Shown: positions 46,996-58,354, numbered from the stretch's first letter. The stretch: DNA of 64,000 nt from Neoceratodus forsteri (GCA_016271365.2 CM057454.1:695345501-695409500), one strand, 5' to 3'. The notes: a model not told the origin generated them from the letters alone. Numbers and translations: made by a program.

Positions 46996-48660
46996 AAATA
47001 TAGAAACATAGACTTTGGCGGCAGATAAGGACCGCTTGGCCCACCTAGTCTGCACATTTCCCTGCCTAGAGGATAAGCTGCAGATCCTATTTAACCAACA
47101 GCCTATTTCTTCCTACCTCCCACAAAAATTGCCTTATGTCTGTCCCATGCATTCTTGAATTCTCCCACAGTTTTAGACTCCACAACCTCCTCAGGAAGGC
47201 TGTTCCATGCGTCCACCACCATCTCTGTGAAAAAATACCTCCTCACATTGCCCTGAGCCGTCTCCCCCCATCTTCAAATTGTGTCCCCTTGTTCTTGCAC
47301 ATCTCTTTTTCTGAAGGATGCTACCTTCTTGGACCTTGCTGATTCCCTTGAAGCACTTAAAAGTTTCTATCATGTCCCCCCTCTCCCTCCTTTCCTCAAG
47401 GTTATACATATTAAGCTCCTTTAGCCTCTCCTCGTATGGCTTCTCTTGCAGACCCTGCACCATTTTAGTTGCCCTCCTCCGAACTGCCTCCATACTATGT
47501 CCTTGCGGAGATGGGGTCTCCAGAACTGGATGCAGTACTCCAGATGGGGTCTCACCAACTGTCTGTACAGGGGATAACAACTTCCTGTTTTCTGCTGGTG
47601 ATACCTCTCCTATACATCCCAGTATCCCCAGCCCTCCTACGCCTTCTCACATTGCTTGCCAACCTTAAGGTCATCTGACATGATTCCCCAGGTCCCTTTC
47701 CATTTTTGTTGTTGTTACTACCTCCCCCCATTGTGTAATCTTCCGTTTTTTTCCCAGGTCCATTACTTTGCACTTCTTTGCATTGAATCCAAGCTGCCAT
47801 ACTTGACCATTCCTCCAACCTGCCAAGTCTCTTCTCATCCTTTCCACGCCTCCTGTATCAACCCTGTTGCAGATCTTTGTGTCATCTGCAAAAGACATAC
47901 TTTCTTTCCAGTCCCTCTGCAATGTCACTGATGAAGACATTAAAAGGACTGGACCCAGTCTGAACCCTGCAGGTACCCACTAGTAACCCTCTTTCTTCAG
48001 AGTGGACTCCATTTACAATTACCTTCTGTGTCCTGTTGTGCAGCCAATGTTTTAGGCTACCACCCTGGGACCTACTCCCAGGCTGGTTAATTTGACTATT
48101 AATCTTTGTGTGGGACTGTGTCAAATGCCTTGCTAAAGTCTAGGTAGGCCATGTCCACAGCCCTCCCTGGTCTACTACTTGGTCACCAGTCAAAGAAATC
48201 AATTATATTAGTCTGACATGACCTTCGCTGTGAACCCATGCTGCCTTGGGTCCTGTGCCCCACTGGCCTCTAGGTACTCAACAATTCTTTCCTTCCAGAA
48301 GTGATTCCATCACTTTCCCTACCACAGAGGTCAAACTGACAGGTCTGTAGTTTCCTGCCTCTGTCTTGCTCCCACTTTTGTGAAGGGAATCACATCTGCC
48401 TTCTTCCAGTCCTCAGGTACAACACCATCCTCCCATGATTTGTTAAAAAGGGTAGTCAGTGGTGTCACTAGTTCTCTGCTTAATTCTTTTAGAATTCTGG
48501 GGTGAATTCCATCTGGCCCCATTGCTTTGTCCACCTTCAGTTTTAGGAGTTCTTTTAGAACCCTTTCTTCTGTGAAAGGACTGGAATCGACCCTCCTCTC
48601 CAGAGTGCTTCTGTTAATTGGATTAGGCACCTCCCCCACTTCCTCTTTTGTGAATACTGA
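46996..48660 (-). mobile_element. 5'-truncated CR1 on the minus strand
   Basis: The 3' tail is at 46996 (antisense TATAGAAACATAG). Coding proceeds leftward from 48660: VLKELLKLKVDKAMGPDGIH (48555), SWEDGVVPEDWKKADVIPF, SFADDTKICNRV (47900, catalytic aspartates kept), FNAKKCKVMDLGKK, and the C-terminal [19 protein letters not shown] region. It begins at the same place in the RT linker as the CR1 at 15.4 kb. Host CR1 endonuclease coding lies on both sides. Confidence 0.8.
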
Positions 48661-48673
48661 ACCACAAGGGCAG

Positions 48674-48700
48674 GGAGAAGAGAGAGAGAGAGAGAGAGAT
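48674..48700. repeat. (GA)n microsatellite
   Basis: About 10 GA units directly after the minus-strand CR1. Confidence 0.85.
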
Positions 48701-49255
48701 GAGGAAATGGGGGATGAAGTTTGAGTGGGGGTGGGAGATCGCAACCTGCCAGACATTGAGTGGGACATCCCAGTGGCTAGGAGCTTCAGAAGCCAGGCCC
48801 TGCTTGATGTCTTGTAGGACTGCATCTTGGCACAACAGGTCAGGGATCCCACCCAGTCAGTCAATTGTTCTTAGATGTGGTACTCATCAACTTGGAAACA
48901 GCAGGTGGAGTACAGGCAGTGGATCAATGGGGTTCAGCAACAACAATACTATATGGTTAGAGGTGGTCCTGGGCAGCTGTAAGCCCCTGTCTAAGGCTTA
49001 TGTGCTAGACTTCAAGAGGGTGGATTTCAACCATACAAGGGAAATTGTACAGGACAGGTAGCTGGGGTAGACAGCATCAGGGGAGTGGAAGAAAGATGGT
49101 GGTTATAAAAGAGGCCATTCTCGAGGAAACAAAAATATGCACAAGAACAGATACCAAGAGAAACAAATATAACAGACCAATCTGGATCTCTGAAACAGTT
49201 AGGGAGGCATTGAGGGCTATAAGAGAAGCTTTATAAGGTTAAAAAAAAAAAAAAA

Positions 49256-49804
49256 AGAGGGTCGATCTGCCGGCACAGTGGTAGCACTACTGCTCGTGAC
49301 GCTGGTGACCGGGTTCAGAAATGAGCCTGGGGAGTCAGAGAGCCAGTCAGGGAGGAGGCTGAGCGCCAAAGGACCGCCTGCCTTCCAGGGAGGGAGTGGG
49401 GTTGAGGCTTGGTGCCTGACTGGCCCCAGGCGGAGGCCTGGGATACAGCAAACACCCAGCCCTGTAGAGAGGGGGAGGAGTGATGGATGTCAGCGGTCAT
49501 GCCTTGACGTCCAGGCACACATCACGTCCACAGAACAAGGAAAATGGCTCCCTGCACTCTGGAGACGAAGCACCCAGGCGCAGATCCATCAAGCTCCTCT
49601 GCCTGTCCCAGACCGATGCCCCGACAAAGGAAGATGCTTGGGTGTACAGGCCCCACCTCATTCACGCCTGGGGGCAAACCAAGGCTACATGGGGGGACTA
49701 CCATAGGCCCAGGTAAGAGAGGGACAGACGCTATAGGTGACTCTGAGCAAGTGGAGTTCAGGGAGCAGGGAGAGCATAAACAGAAAGTATCCAAAAAAAA
49801 AAAA
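49256..49804 (+). mobile_element. Long tRNA-headed SINE, copy 2
   Basis: About 550 bp with A-box-like CGGCACAGTGGT (49271) and B-box-like GGGTTCAGAAATG (49311). The body resembles copy 1 and the 3' end is A-rich (49793-49806). It sits in a poly-A-encoding stretch of the host CR1, with A runs on both sides that may be the duplicated target. About 457 bp from the start lies CAGGTAAGA, at nearly the same offset as CAGGTGAGT in copy 1. Confidence 0.6.
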
Positions 49805-52799
49805 AAGGAGGATGATGAAGAACAGGATGAGTACTAGGATAAAACTAGAAAGGCCGAGGGCCAGTCAGGATTGCAAAGACAGACACAGAACTGCATACTA
49901 CAAGAGGGTCAAGGAGGAAAACAGTTCTTTAGATATGTAAGAGAAGAAAGAAAGATGGTAGGAAATTGCCAGGCTATGGAGAGGGCAGCTGTGACAGAGG
50001 GAGATGGGCAGCGTTAACCTGTGCTGAACAACTTCTTCTCAGTATTCAGCAGGAGATAGCAGGCCCTGCCAGAGAGCAGCATAAAGGCAGCTGATAGAGG
50101 GTCCCAAACATGAAACTTCAGACATTCACACGGTGAAAAAGTCGAGAAAAGGGCTAGCAGCCATGAAGGTAAATATGGCACTGGGACTGAATAGGCTACA
50201 TCCGAGAGTGAAAAGGAACTGGCATTAGTGTTAGCCAAACACCTGGCAGGACTAACCAACAGCTCTATGCAACAAGGGGTAGTTCCCAGGGACTGGAGAA
50301 TGGTGGATGTGGTTCTGCTCTGCACAAGGGAAGGGACAAAGAGTAGCCAAGAAACTACAGACCCCTCAACCTTACTTCCGTGGCAGGCAAACTGATGGAG
50401 ACACTAGTCAAAGAAGAGATGGTGGAAGATGTGGAGAAAAACAGTAAGCAGCACAGATTTGTGAGAGGGAGATCCTGTCAGACCAATCTGACAGTATTCC
50501 CTGACTGGCTAGCTAAGGTAGTTGGTAAGAGCCATGCTGTAGATTACACTTCAACTTCAGCAAAGCATTCGACTCAATACCACATCAATGGCTGCTGAAA
50601 AGATGGAGGATCTGAGAACAGCTGAAGAAATAGTAAAGCGGGTAGGAGTTGGTTAGAGGGGATGCAGCAAGGTTTTGTGAATAGGGTCAGATCAGAGGAA
50701 AGAGGTTACTAATTGGAGTACCACAGGGATCTGTTCTGGGCCCAGTCCTATTCAGTATGTTCATCAGCGACATAGGAGAGGAATCCAGGGCAGGTTGAGT
50801 TTATTGCAGATTACACTAGAGACTGTGGTAGGGCTGACAACATGCAGGGGATAAGGGAGTTGCAGAGGGTCCTGTAAAGGCTGATAAATTGCCAAAGTCT
50901 GGCAGCTGAAATTCAATGCCAAGTAGTGCAAAATTATGCACTTAGGAAAATAAAACCACAATAGAGTATTGGATGAGCAGGGTTCAATTTAACATTATTT
51001 TATTAGCCAAAACCTAGTGCAAATTGGCCAGGGCTAGTGCAGCTAACACTCTACTTGTCTGTCTTGACTAGTACAGGTTTTCCATGGCTGTTAATGAAGT
51101 TAAAAATGTTCCTACTTTAGTAGGCTTTAGTCCTCCAGTAAATCTCTCTCAGTGCTGCAGACAGCCTGGTGTGATCAACACCTCATTAACAGCTGCAGTT
51201 ATCTGGCAGTTCAAGAAGGGGATCCCACAAAAGGCTCAATGTGAGTAATTATCACTTCACTGTTAGAACTTTCAGCTAGTGTCTAGTGTGTGATCAAGGG
51301 CAGAAGCTGTTAAATCAGTAGCTTCGAGTTTTCAGAATGTGTCTCTGTCTGACAATTTGTCCCACATTATTAAGACCAGTGCCCCTCATTTCTGTACATT
51401 TTGAGTGTCTGTATCTAACATTTCAGTGAAAACATGCTAAGAGGCATACAGGGTCTGCTCAGCAGGTGGTGGGTTTTATCCCAGCCTCACCATAGCTGCT
51501 CCTTATCCCCTCCAAATCTCTCAGCTCTGTACTTTCCCAGGACACCACTGCGGACCATACTCTTAAATGACTATCCATAGACTCATAGCTGCCATTACTG
51601 GCAAGTGTATAGTCCCCAGCTCTTCTAAATGGACCATGCCAGCTAGCATCCATCCATTGCACCACCTTTATCCTACTCAACATGTCCTTTCATCCTAAAA
51701 CAAAGCTTTGGAACCGCTGGGTGCAAAATACCTTAATAAAACACAATTTGAAAGGTTAAAATAAGCACTCCTGGGGTGCATAGATCATACTATATAGACC
51801 CTGGGGTAGTATAGTAACATGTCTGTGTACCTGTTTACCCTGGTTTGATGAAAGAAGAATGTTTACAAAAAAACTGTTACTGTTGGGGCATAGCATGTTA
51901 ATATCAATACTTTTAAAAATGAAAATGTCAAAGTTTTCTACTTCCCAAGCTCCTTAGGTTTGAAGGCTGGAGAAGGGCTCATGTGATCCCACTCCACAAG
52001 AGTGGTAGCAGGGAGGAGGCAGGGAACTACAGACCAGTCAGTCTTACCTCAGTAGTGGGCAAGATTATAGAAGCACTCCTTAAGGAAAGGATAGTGCAAC
52101 ACCTGGAATTCATGGGAGCACAGGATCCAAGACAGCACGGGTTTACAACAGGAAGGTCCTGTCAAACTAATCTTATAGATTTCTTGACTGTTTAATCAGA
52201 GTGGTGGACCAAGGGGGAGCAGCTGATGTCGCCTATCTTGACATCAGCAAACCTTTCAATACTGTTCCACATAGAAGATTGATTAATAAGCTGGGTAGGC
52301 TTGGGCTGGGTCAGAAGTTGGGCAAGTGGGTGGCAAACTGGTTTGTGGGCAGAAAACAGACAGTGGTGTAAACAGTATACAGTTAGAAGAGATGCAAGTC
52401 ACAAATGGGGTACCTCAGGGATCAGTCCTGGGGACCGTCTTCTTAAATATCTTCATCAGTGATATTGCAGATGGACTGGAGGGTAAGGTTTGTCCGTTTG
52501 CAGATGACACTAAGATCTGCAATAGAGTATGTGATCCAGATGGGGTGGGCAGAATGAGAAGAGATCTGGATAAACTGGCAAAATGGTCAGAAGAGTGGCA
52601 ACTGGGGTTTAATGCAAAGAAGTGCAAGATCATGCAGATAGGGAAGAGAAACCCTGAAGCCACCTACAGGTTTGGAGGGGAGTTGTTGGCAATCACAAGG
52701 GAAGAAAGAGACTTTTGCATCATCATCACAGATGACCTGAAATCATCCAAGCAGACCACTAAAGCAGTAGGTAAGGCAGGGAATTAGCGGGACAAATCA

Positions 52800-53446
52800 G
52801 AAAGGTATGTAGAAAAGGGAAGGTGGCCATCGTGGGGGATTTCAACTTGCCGGTGGATGACTGGAGCATTCCGGTCACCTCCAGAGCTAGGGAGCTAGTG
52901 CTCCTGGATGCGATCCAGGAGGGTCTCCTAACACAGTTGGTTACTACTAGGCTACAGAACACCTTAGATCTGGTATTGTCGAATGGGGAGGCAGTAAGGG
53001 AACTAAAGGTGGAGGACCCACTAGCCGACAGCGATCACCAAACGTTGTGGTTTAATATCACGATGTGCAGGGAGCCAGAGAAATCAGTTACTCAGGGGGT
53101 AAACTTCAGGGGGGTGGACTTCGGGAGGATGCAGGAAGTACTAAAAGGGAAACTGGAGGACATAAGGCAGGAGATGGATGCAGAGCAGAAATGGGATATT
53201 ATTAAACGGGGGGTTATGGAGGTAATAGAAGCCTGCACCAAGACAGAGAGTAAGAGGAACAGAGCAAGAAAACCATGCTGGTGGAACAGCGAGGTTGTGG
53301 AGGTGGTGAGGGCAAAACAAGTGGTGCACCAGAAGTATAGGAGGACGGGGAAGGAAGTGGACAGGGAGGAATATGCAAGATGGTCCAGTGAGGTAACCAG
53401 AAAACTGAGAGAAGCCAAGGCCCAGAGGGAGCTAAGATTCGCTTAG
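52800..53446 (+). pseudogene. CR1 endonuclease C-terminal part and linker
   Basis: Open for 207 codons from 52823. The GDFN motif and ADSDHQTLWF motif are intact, followed by the linker KPCWWNSEVVEVVRAKQ and a Glu/Arg-rich helix to the stop at 53444. The N-terminal endonuclease part (asparagine and glutamate motifs) is missing because of 5' truncation, so the domain cannot be active. Confidence 0.75.
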
Positions 53447-53568
53447 GGAGTTAATTGGGGGAGACTTTCAGATACATCAGGGAGAAAAGGAAGTGCAAGG
53501 AGACAATAGTGAGGATAAAAAGGGGTGGGAGTGAATGGAAAAGGGGGAGGAGCAGGCAGAAGCACTGA

Positions 53569-54673
53569 ATGAATACTTTTGCTCAGTGTTTACGGAAGAA
53601 AAGGAGGAGCCGTTACCACCATGGGCTGGGAGGGTGGAGACAGGCAATGACAGATGGAAGAATTGAGGCAACTAGAGTCCTAGAGGGTTTGAGGGCATTG
53701 AAGGTAGACAAGGCACCAGGGCCAGATGGTATCCACCCCAGAGTGCTGAGGGAGATGGTGGAGGTGTTGGTGGAACTGCTGGTGGATCTGTACAGTACCT
53801 CACTGGAGTCAGGATGTGTGCCACTGGACTGGAGGATAGCACATGTAGTACCATTACACAAGAGCGGGCCATGGGATGAACTGGGTAATTATCGTCCGGT
53901 AAGTCTTACCACCATAGTGTGCAAACTCATGGAAACGATACTAAAGGAAAGACTGGTGTCGTACCTGGAGGACAATGGCCTCCAGGATGTGAGGCAGCAC
54001 GGGTTTGTTTCAGGGAAGTCTTGTCAAACCAACTTGATGCAGTATTATGACTGGGTGACAGGTGAGCTGGATACGGGTCATGCGGTGGGTGTTCTTTACT
54101 TGGACTTCAGCAAAGCCTTTGATTCGGTGCCTCATGGGCGGCTTGGGGGGGAAGCTAACTGGTGTCGGGGTAGGGGCAAAAATGCTGAACTGGATTACAA
54201 GCTGGCTGAGTGGGAGGCTGCAGTGGGTGATGGTGAGAGGGGAGCTCTCAACTCCAATGCCGGTGACGAGTGGGGTGCCACAGGGTTCTGTGCTGGGGCC
54301 AGTATTATTTGGGCTCTTCATATCAGACATTGCTCATGGGGTGGTGAACAAGGTAAGTCTGTTTGCTGATCACACCAAAATCGGAGCAGTGCTGGGATGG
54401 AAGCAGCTGCAGGGGATCCAAGCCAGCTAGAGGGTGGTCAGAGAGGTGGCTGGGGTTCAGTGCAAAAGAAGTGTAAGGTTATGCACTTTGGGAAAAGAAC
54501 CCAAGGAGAGAATACTGGCTGGGGGTAGGCTGGGTATCGCTGAAGAGGAGAAGGACCTAGGGGTGATGATAACAGGGACCATGAACAACACTGCCCAAGG
54601 CAGGAGAGCAGCTGCAAAAGCGAACAAAATGCTGGGGTGCATAACGAGGGTTTTTCTGGCTCAAGAGAGGTGA
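53569..54673 (+). pseudogene. CR1 reverse transcriptase, one catalytic aspartate lost
   Basis: The frame 53569-54369 shows VDKAPGPDGIHPRVL, HVVPLHKSGPWDELGNYRPV, RQHGFVSGKSCQTNLMQY and motif A VLYLDFSKAFDSVPHG intact. A frameshift near 54150 moves coding to the 54062-54430 frame, with NWITSWLSGRLQWV, TSGVPQGSVLGPVLFGLFIS and motif C FADHTKIG, where the second aspartate is histidine. Coding continues with IAEEEKDLGVMITGTMNNT (54520-54590). Confidence 0.75.
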
Positions 54674-56576
54674 TCTTGCCCTCTACAGATCACTGGGTAA
54701 GGGCCGCACTTAAGAATATTATTGTGCAGTTTTGGAGGCCATACCAAAAGCGTGATATCAGGCTACTGGAGGGTGCAGAGGATATGTGAAATGGAGGGAG
54801 ACTATGAGAGCAGGCTGGGAGACCTGAATATGTACACTCTGGAGGATAGAAGAGACAGAGGGGGACATCACAGAGACATTCAAGTATCTGAGGGGAAACA
54901 ATAAGGATGGGGCAGATGGGTCTTTAAGCTAAGGAGAGGGAGGGACACCAGGGGCATGGGCTAAGAATAGAGGGGGGAAGATTTAGGAGGAAATGAGGAG
55001 ACACTATTTCACACAGAGAGTGGTAGCAAAATGGAATGCACTACCAGAATGGGTGGTATCATGTAAATCTGTGAACAGCTTCAAAAGGGCATGGGACAGG
55101 AAACAGGGGAGAGTGAGGGTGGGGAAGGTGGGGGGTGGCAGTGGGATGACAAAGGGGAGGGGGTGGGGCAACTCCAAACTAGGGGTGCTAGCTGCACACT
55201 TGCACAGACTTAGATAGACCGGATGGTCTGTTTCTGTTAGCACACTCATACGTTCACATTAGTAGGGGTATCACAAGTCTTAAGAGGAGGTAATGATCCT
55301 CTTTACAAGACACTGGTTAGGCTCATCTGAGTACTGCATGCAGTACTGGAGGCCGACCTGCACAAGGACAGTAACAAATGGAGGCAGCCCAGAGAAGGCA
55401 ACCAAAATGGTGCAAGACTGCATCAGAAAATATATAGAGGACAGGTTAACTGAGCTCAATATGTATACCCTAGAGCAAAGGAGGGGAGAGAGATGATATG
55501 ATCGAAACATTCAAACATCTTAAGCGCATTAACAAGGTGAAAGAGTCTAACATGTTTCAATATAAGAAAAATAGCAGGACAAGAGGACACAGCATGAGAT
55601 TAGAGGGAGGCCGATTAAGGGGTAATGTGAGGAAGTTCTTTTTCACAGAAAGGGTGGTAGATGCATGGAACGGCCTACCTCAGGAAGTGGTGGATATGAA
55701 TACAGTGCAGGGCTTCAAACAGGCATGGGACAGGCATAAGGGAGCAATAAAGATGAGTATGAATAGACAGACCATTGACAGAGTATAGCCCTATGGCACA
55801 TTCATAAGGTAGAAAAAATGGGCAGACTGGATGGGCCTTGGATCCTATCTGCCGTCAACTTCTATGTTTCTATGTTGAGTAGACTCCTCCCAAAGAAATC
55901 CTAGATGTGCTCCTGGCTCACTTGACACTGTCAAAAACCTCCAGATGTGCGGGCTCCAGAAGGGAGGGGTGTAGAAAAGGAAGCCATGGTACAAAACAAT
56001 GGGGGCATGCTGTGTATGATGGAATTGCAGTCTTTTTTCTGCTGGGGCTGGAAGCAATGTGGGAGCAGGATAAATGTGCAGTAATCCAAGTATTTTTTGG
56101 CTTAGATTTTATTCCTGCATAAGTGATCAAAATTTACCACTACAACTGTGGGCTAGTGCAACCATCTGTGGCTAGTGCAACTGGAATCAACTTGTCCTGC
56201 TGGCTAGTGCAAAGAAAGTTAAGGGTGACCCTGTGGATGAGGGAGGGAGGGAGGTTAAGCTGGACACAGCATCAGAGGAAAGGGACCTACAAGTCACCAT
56301 CAGTGACTCCCTTAAACAAATCAGGCAATGTAACAGGGCCTTCAAGCAAAGCTAACAGGATGCTGGGGTGCATCGAGAGAGGGTTGATCAATAGAGGCAG
56401 GAGGTACTGTCATCACTGTATAGGTCACTGTTGAGGTCATGCATGAAGTACTGTGTCCAGTTCTGGAGTCCCACCTAAAAGAACAGGAACAGGCTGGGAA
56501 GGTACAGTACACAATGACCAAGATGATTCGACACCAGGAGGGCAGATCCAATAAGGATCAGCTAAAGGCACAGAAA

Positions 56577-57066
56577 TTACAATTACGTACCTACCGTAAT
56601 TCTTGATCTTCTTCGATGAAGTCTCCACCACTCATTCACACTAATGGGAACTATGCCGGAGGCGCTAGGACCCCAGCAGGAGCAAACTTTCCGAGAGGGT
56701 CGGAGCCAGAGATGGAGCCGCGAGGAAGCGGCACAAGCCATGGCTCGTGCAGTAAAGACTACCTCAGCGTTGACCTTCCAACCGCCTCAGTACCTTTTTT
56801 TCCAAGGAGGTGCAGCGTAACTAACCTAGAGGTCTAACTTAACAAAATCAGACATAAGATAGTCCGATTGACCCGTGTAAGAAGGGTCAACAATAGAGTC
56901 TTCACAGCCCAACCACTGAGGGAGTGAAGATCAAAAACAGAGACGTGAGCTCGGAGGATGGCAGGTGGGCATATGAATGAGTGGTGGAGACTTCGTCCAA
57001 GAAGATCAAGAATTACGGTAGGTACATAATTTTCATATCTTCCTGGACATAAAGTCTCCACCACTC
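56577..57066. repeat. DIRS terminal inverted repeats, three related arms
   Basis: Arm 1 (56577-56642) and arm 2 (about 56972-57034) are reverse complements over about 60 bp, sharing ATTCTTGATCTTCTT and GAAGTCTCCACCACTCATTCA. Arm 2 (56978-57015) also pairs with arm 3 (57026-57066) around a 10-base loop CGGTAGGTAC. In DIRS elements terminal repeats and an internal complementary region are used to make circular intermediates; these arms fit that role. Confidence 0.75.
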
Positions 57067-57125
57067 CGTCCTGTCAGGGAGAGTACCGAGGCTAACAGCC
57101 TCCCCGAGGCGGGCGGCGGGAGAAA

Positions 57126-58303
57126 CTAACAGCTCACATACTTAGGACAGAAGTATGTTAGAATAGTCCTACCAAACGACAGATATCGTCTGACATGGAC
57201 ATCTAAAACATAGTGCTTAACGAAAGTATGCACTGAGCTCCATGTAACCGCATTGCAAATGTCTACAATGGGCACATTGCGGATTTCTGTCAGAGATGCC
57301 GTAATTGCTCTAGTAGAGTGAGCATACACTCTGCCTTCCAGCTTAACCTATACCATGGAATAGCAGTGTCGGAGGCACGCTACCAGCCACGGTGAAATGC
57401 ACCTAATAGTGACAGGCTAATCCAGCCGGGTCTCACTGAAGGAAACAAACAGTTGTTGGGCCTTGCAAATTTCCTTTGTTCTATCCAGATAGAAACGCAG
57501 TGCTCTCTTAACATCCAAAGAATGCAGGGTACATTCCCCTTCATTCTGGAGGATAGCAAAGTAGATAGGCAGGACTAAAGGTTGGTTTAGATGAAATTCT
57601 GAGACAACCTTGGGAAGAAACTTAGGGTGAGTCCTAAAATTACTTTGTCATTGTGAAATACATTATGCGGGGGTCTGTGACCAGAGCATGTATTTCAGAG
57701 ACTCTAAGGGCAGTGATGGCCACCAGGAAGCCGTTTTCCAAGTGAGGAACTCCAACTCGCAGGTAGCTACAGGTCTGAAAGTTTTCCTAATGAGCATGTC
57801 TAGCACAAGGTTAATGTCCCAGGCTGCGACTGAACATCTGATAGGAGGTCTGGTATGCAGAATGCCCTTAAGAAACCTCTTAACTACAGGTAACTGAGCC
57901 AGAGACAAGGAATGTACTGGCTCATAAGCTGAAATGGCACAGAGATGAACTTTGACAGTAGAGTACTACAGACCTGAATTTGAGAGGTCGAAGAGGTACT
58001 CCAAGACTATCTGGTGGGCAGGAAAAAGGGTTTGAAGAGGATTTTGCACACCAGAGAGAGAGAAAAACGCTTCCATTTGGCTGTGTAGGCTTTTCTAGTG
58101 GCTAGTTTACGCGCAGCCAAGAGAATATCTGAAACTCTATGGGAAACATTGAACCTATTCACCTCTATCTCTTCAGCAGCCAAGCGTGAAGGTGAAGCGT
58201 CTTCAGACTGGGATGAACCACAGGCCCTTGGGTCAGAAGGTTCGTCTGTAGGGGAAGTGCCTTTGGAAAGGTTGCCAACAGACTGTTGAGCAGCAGGCAC
58301 CAT
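57126..58303 (-). pseudogene. DIRS tyrosine recombinase
   Basis: Starts near 58303 with a Ser-rich region, then the core-binding domain (ILLAARKLATRKAYTAKWKRF). The catalytic domain keeps box I arginine (ITALRVSEIHALV near 57700, in a shifted frame), the HxxR motif (AHSTRAITAS near 57310) and the final tyrosine region (FVKHYVLDV near 57200). The family cuts and rejoins DNA through this tyrosine to insert circular cDNA. Stops near 58005, 57965, 57425 and 57350 and at least two frame changes inactivate it. It ends at 57126. Confidence 0.8.
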
Positions 58304-58354
58304 GTCTGTCGAGGCCAGAAGGGAGCAATGAGAATCATTCTGTCTCCCTGAGCC

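Larger units (their letters stand above)
52788..55257 (+). mobile_element. Innermost CR1 of the nest
   Basis: Begins in the endonuclease at VAIVGDFNLPVDDWS and runs through the RT to a 3' end near CATACGTTCAC. That end differs from the TTTCTATG tails of the other copies, so it is another CR1 subfamily. ATTAG flanks both sides. Being inside a CR1 that is inside a hAT that is inside a CR1, it is among the youngest insertions here, and it has the longest unbroken frames of any CR1 in the window. Confidence 0.8.
51961..55874 (+). mobile_element. CR1 inserted in the hAT element, itself interrupted
   Basis: Segments 51961-52787 and 55258-55874 form one 5'-truncated CR1. RT words include AHVIPLHKSGSREEAGNY, RQHGFTTGRSCQTNLIDF, NGVPQGSVLGTVFLN and PFADDTKICNRV near 52500. 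After the gap come RGITSLKR, MIETFKHLKRINKVKES, RGNVRKFFFTERVVDAWNGL, and a TCTATGTTTCTATG tail ending at 55874. ATTAG at 52783-52787 and 55258-55262 brackets the inner CR1. Motif A is degraded (near 52240). Its own target duplication is not clear. Confidence 0.8.
50978..56233. mobile_element. Non-autonomous hAT-like DNA transposon
   Basis: TGGATGAG occurs at 50970-50977 and 56234-56241, an exact 8-bp target duplication as expected for hAT. The ends are imperfect inverted repeats: CAGGGTTCAATTTAAC and (reversed) CAGGGTCACCCTTAAC, both followed about 10 bp later by AGCCA. Removing the element and one TGGATGAG gives host CR1 coding RVLDEGGREVKLDTASEER without a break. Five direct GGCTAGTGCA-type subterminal repeats lie near the ends. 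Net of nested CR1s it is about 1.34 kb with no transposase. Confidence 0.8.
45290..56565 (+). mobile_element. Host CR1 element broken by four insertions
   Basis: Plus-strand CR1 pieces can be read in order. A weak ORF1-like acidic/basic region lies at 45290-45780. The endonuclease start LNARSLGNKISKLQTL is at 45990-46080, its continuation NNDEEIVIPG then RVAIYIRKGIKAAIL at 46813-46995, and NLPDIEWDIPVARS at 48740-48790. The linker (REERKMVGNCQAMERAAV) and RT with FNFSKAFDSIPHQ (50555) and GVPQGSVLGPVLFSMF (50720) occupy 49805-50977. The C-terminal part LDTASEERDLQVTISDSLKQ follows at 56242-56565. The gaps are filled by CR1, CR1, SINE and hAT insertions. The 3' end is replaced at 56.57 kb by the DIRS element. 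The 5' limit is uncertain. Confidence 0.75.

Noticed and set aside
49265..49340. A tRNA gene
   Set aside because: A- and B-box-like words are present, but I could not form a proper acceptor and anticodon stem. It is better explained as a SINE head.
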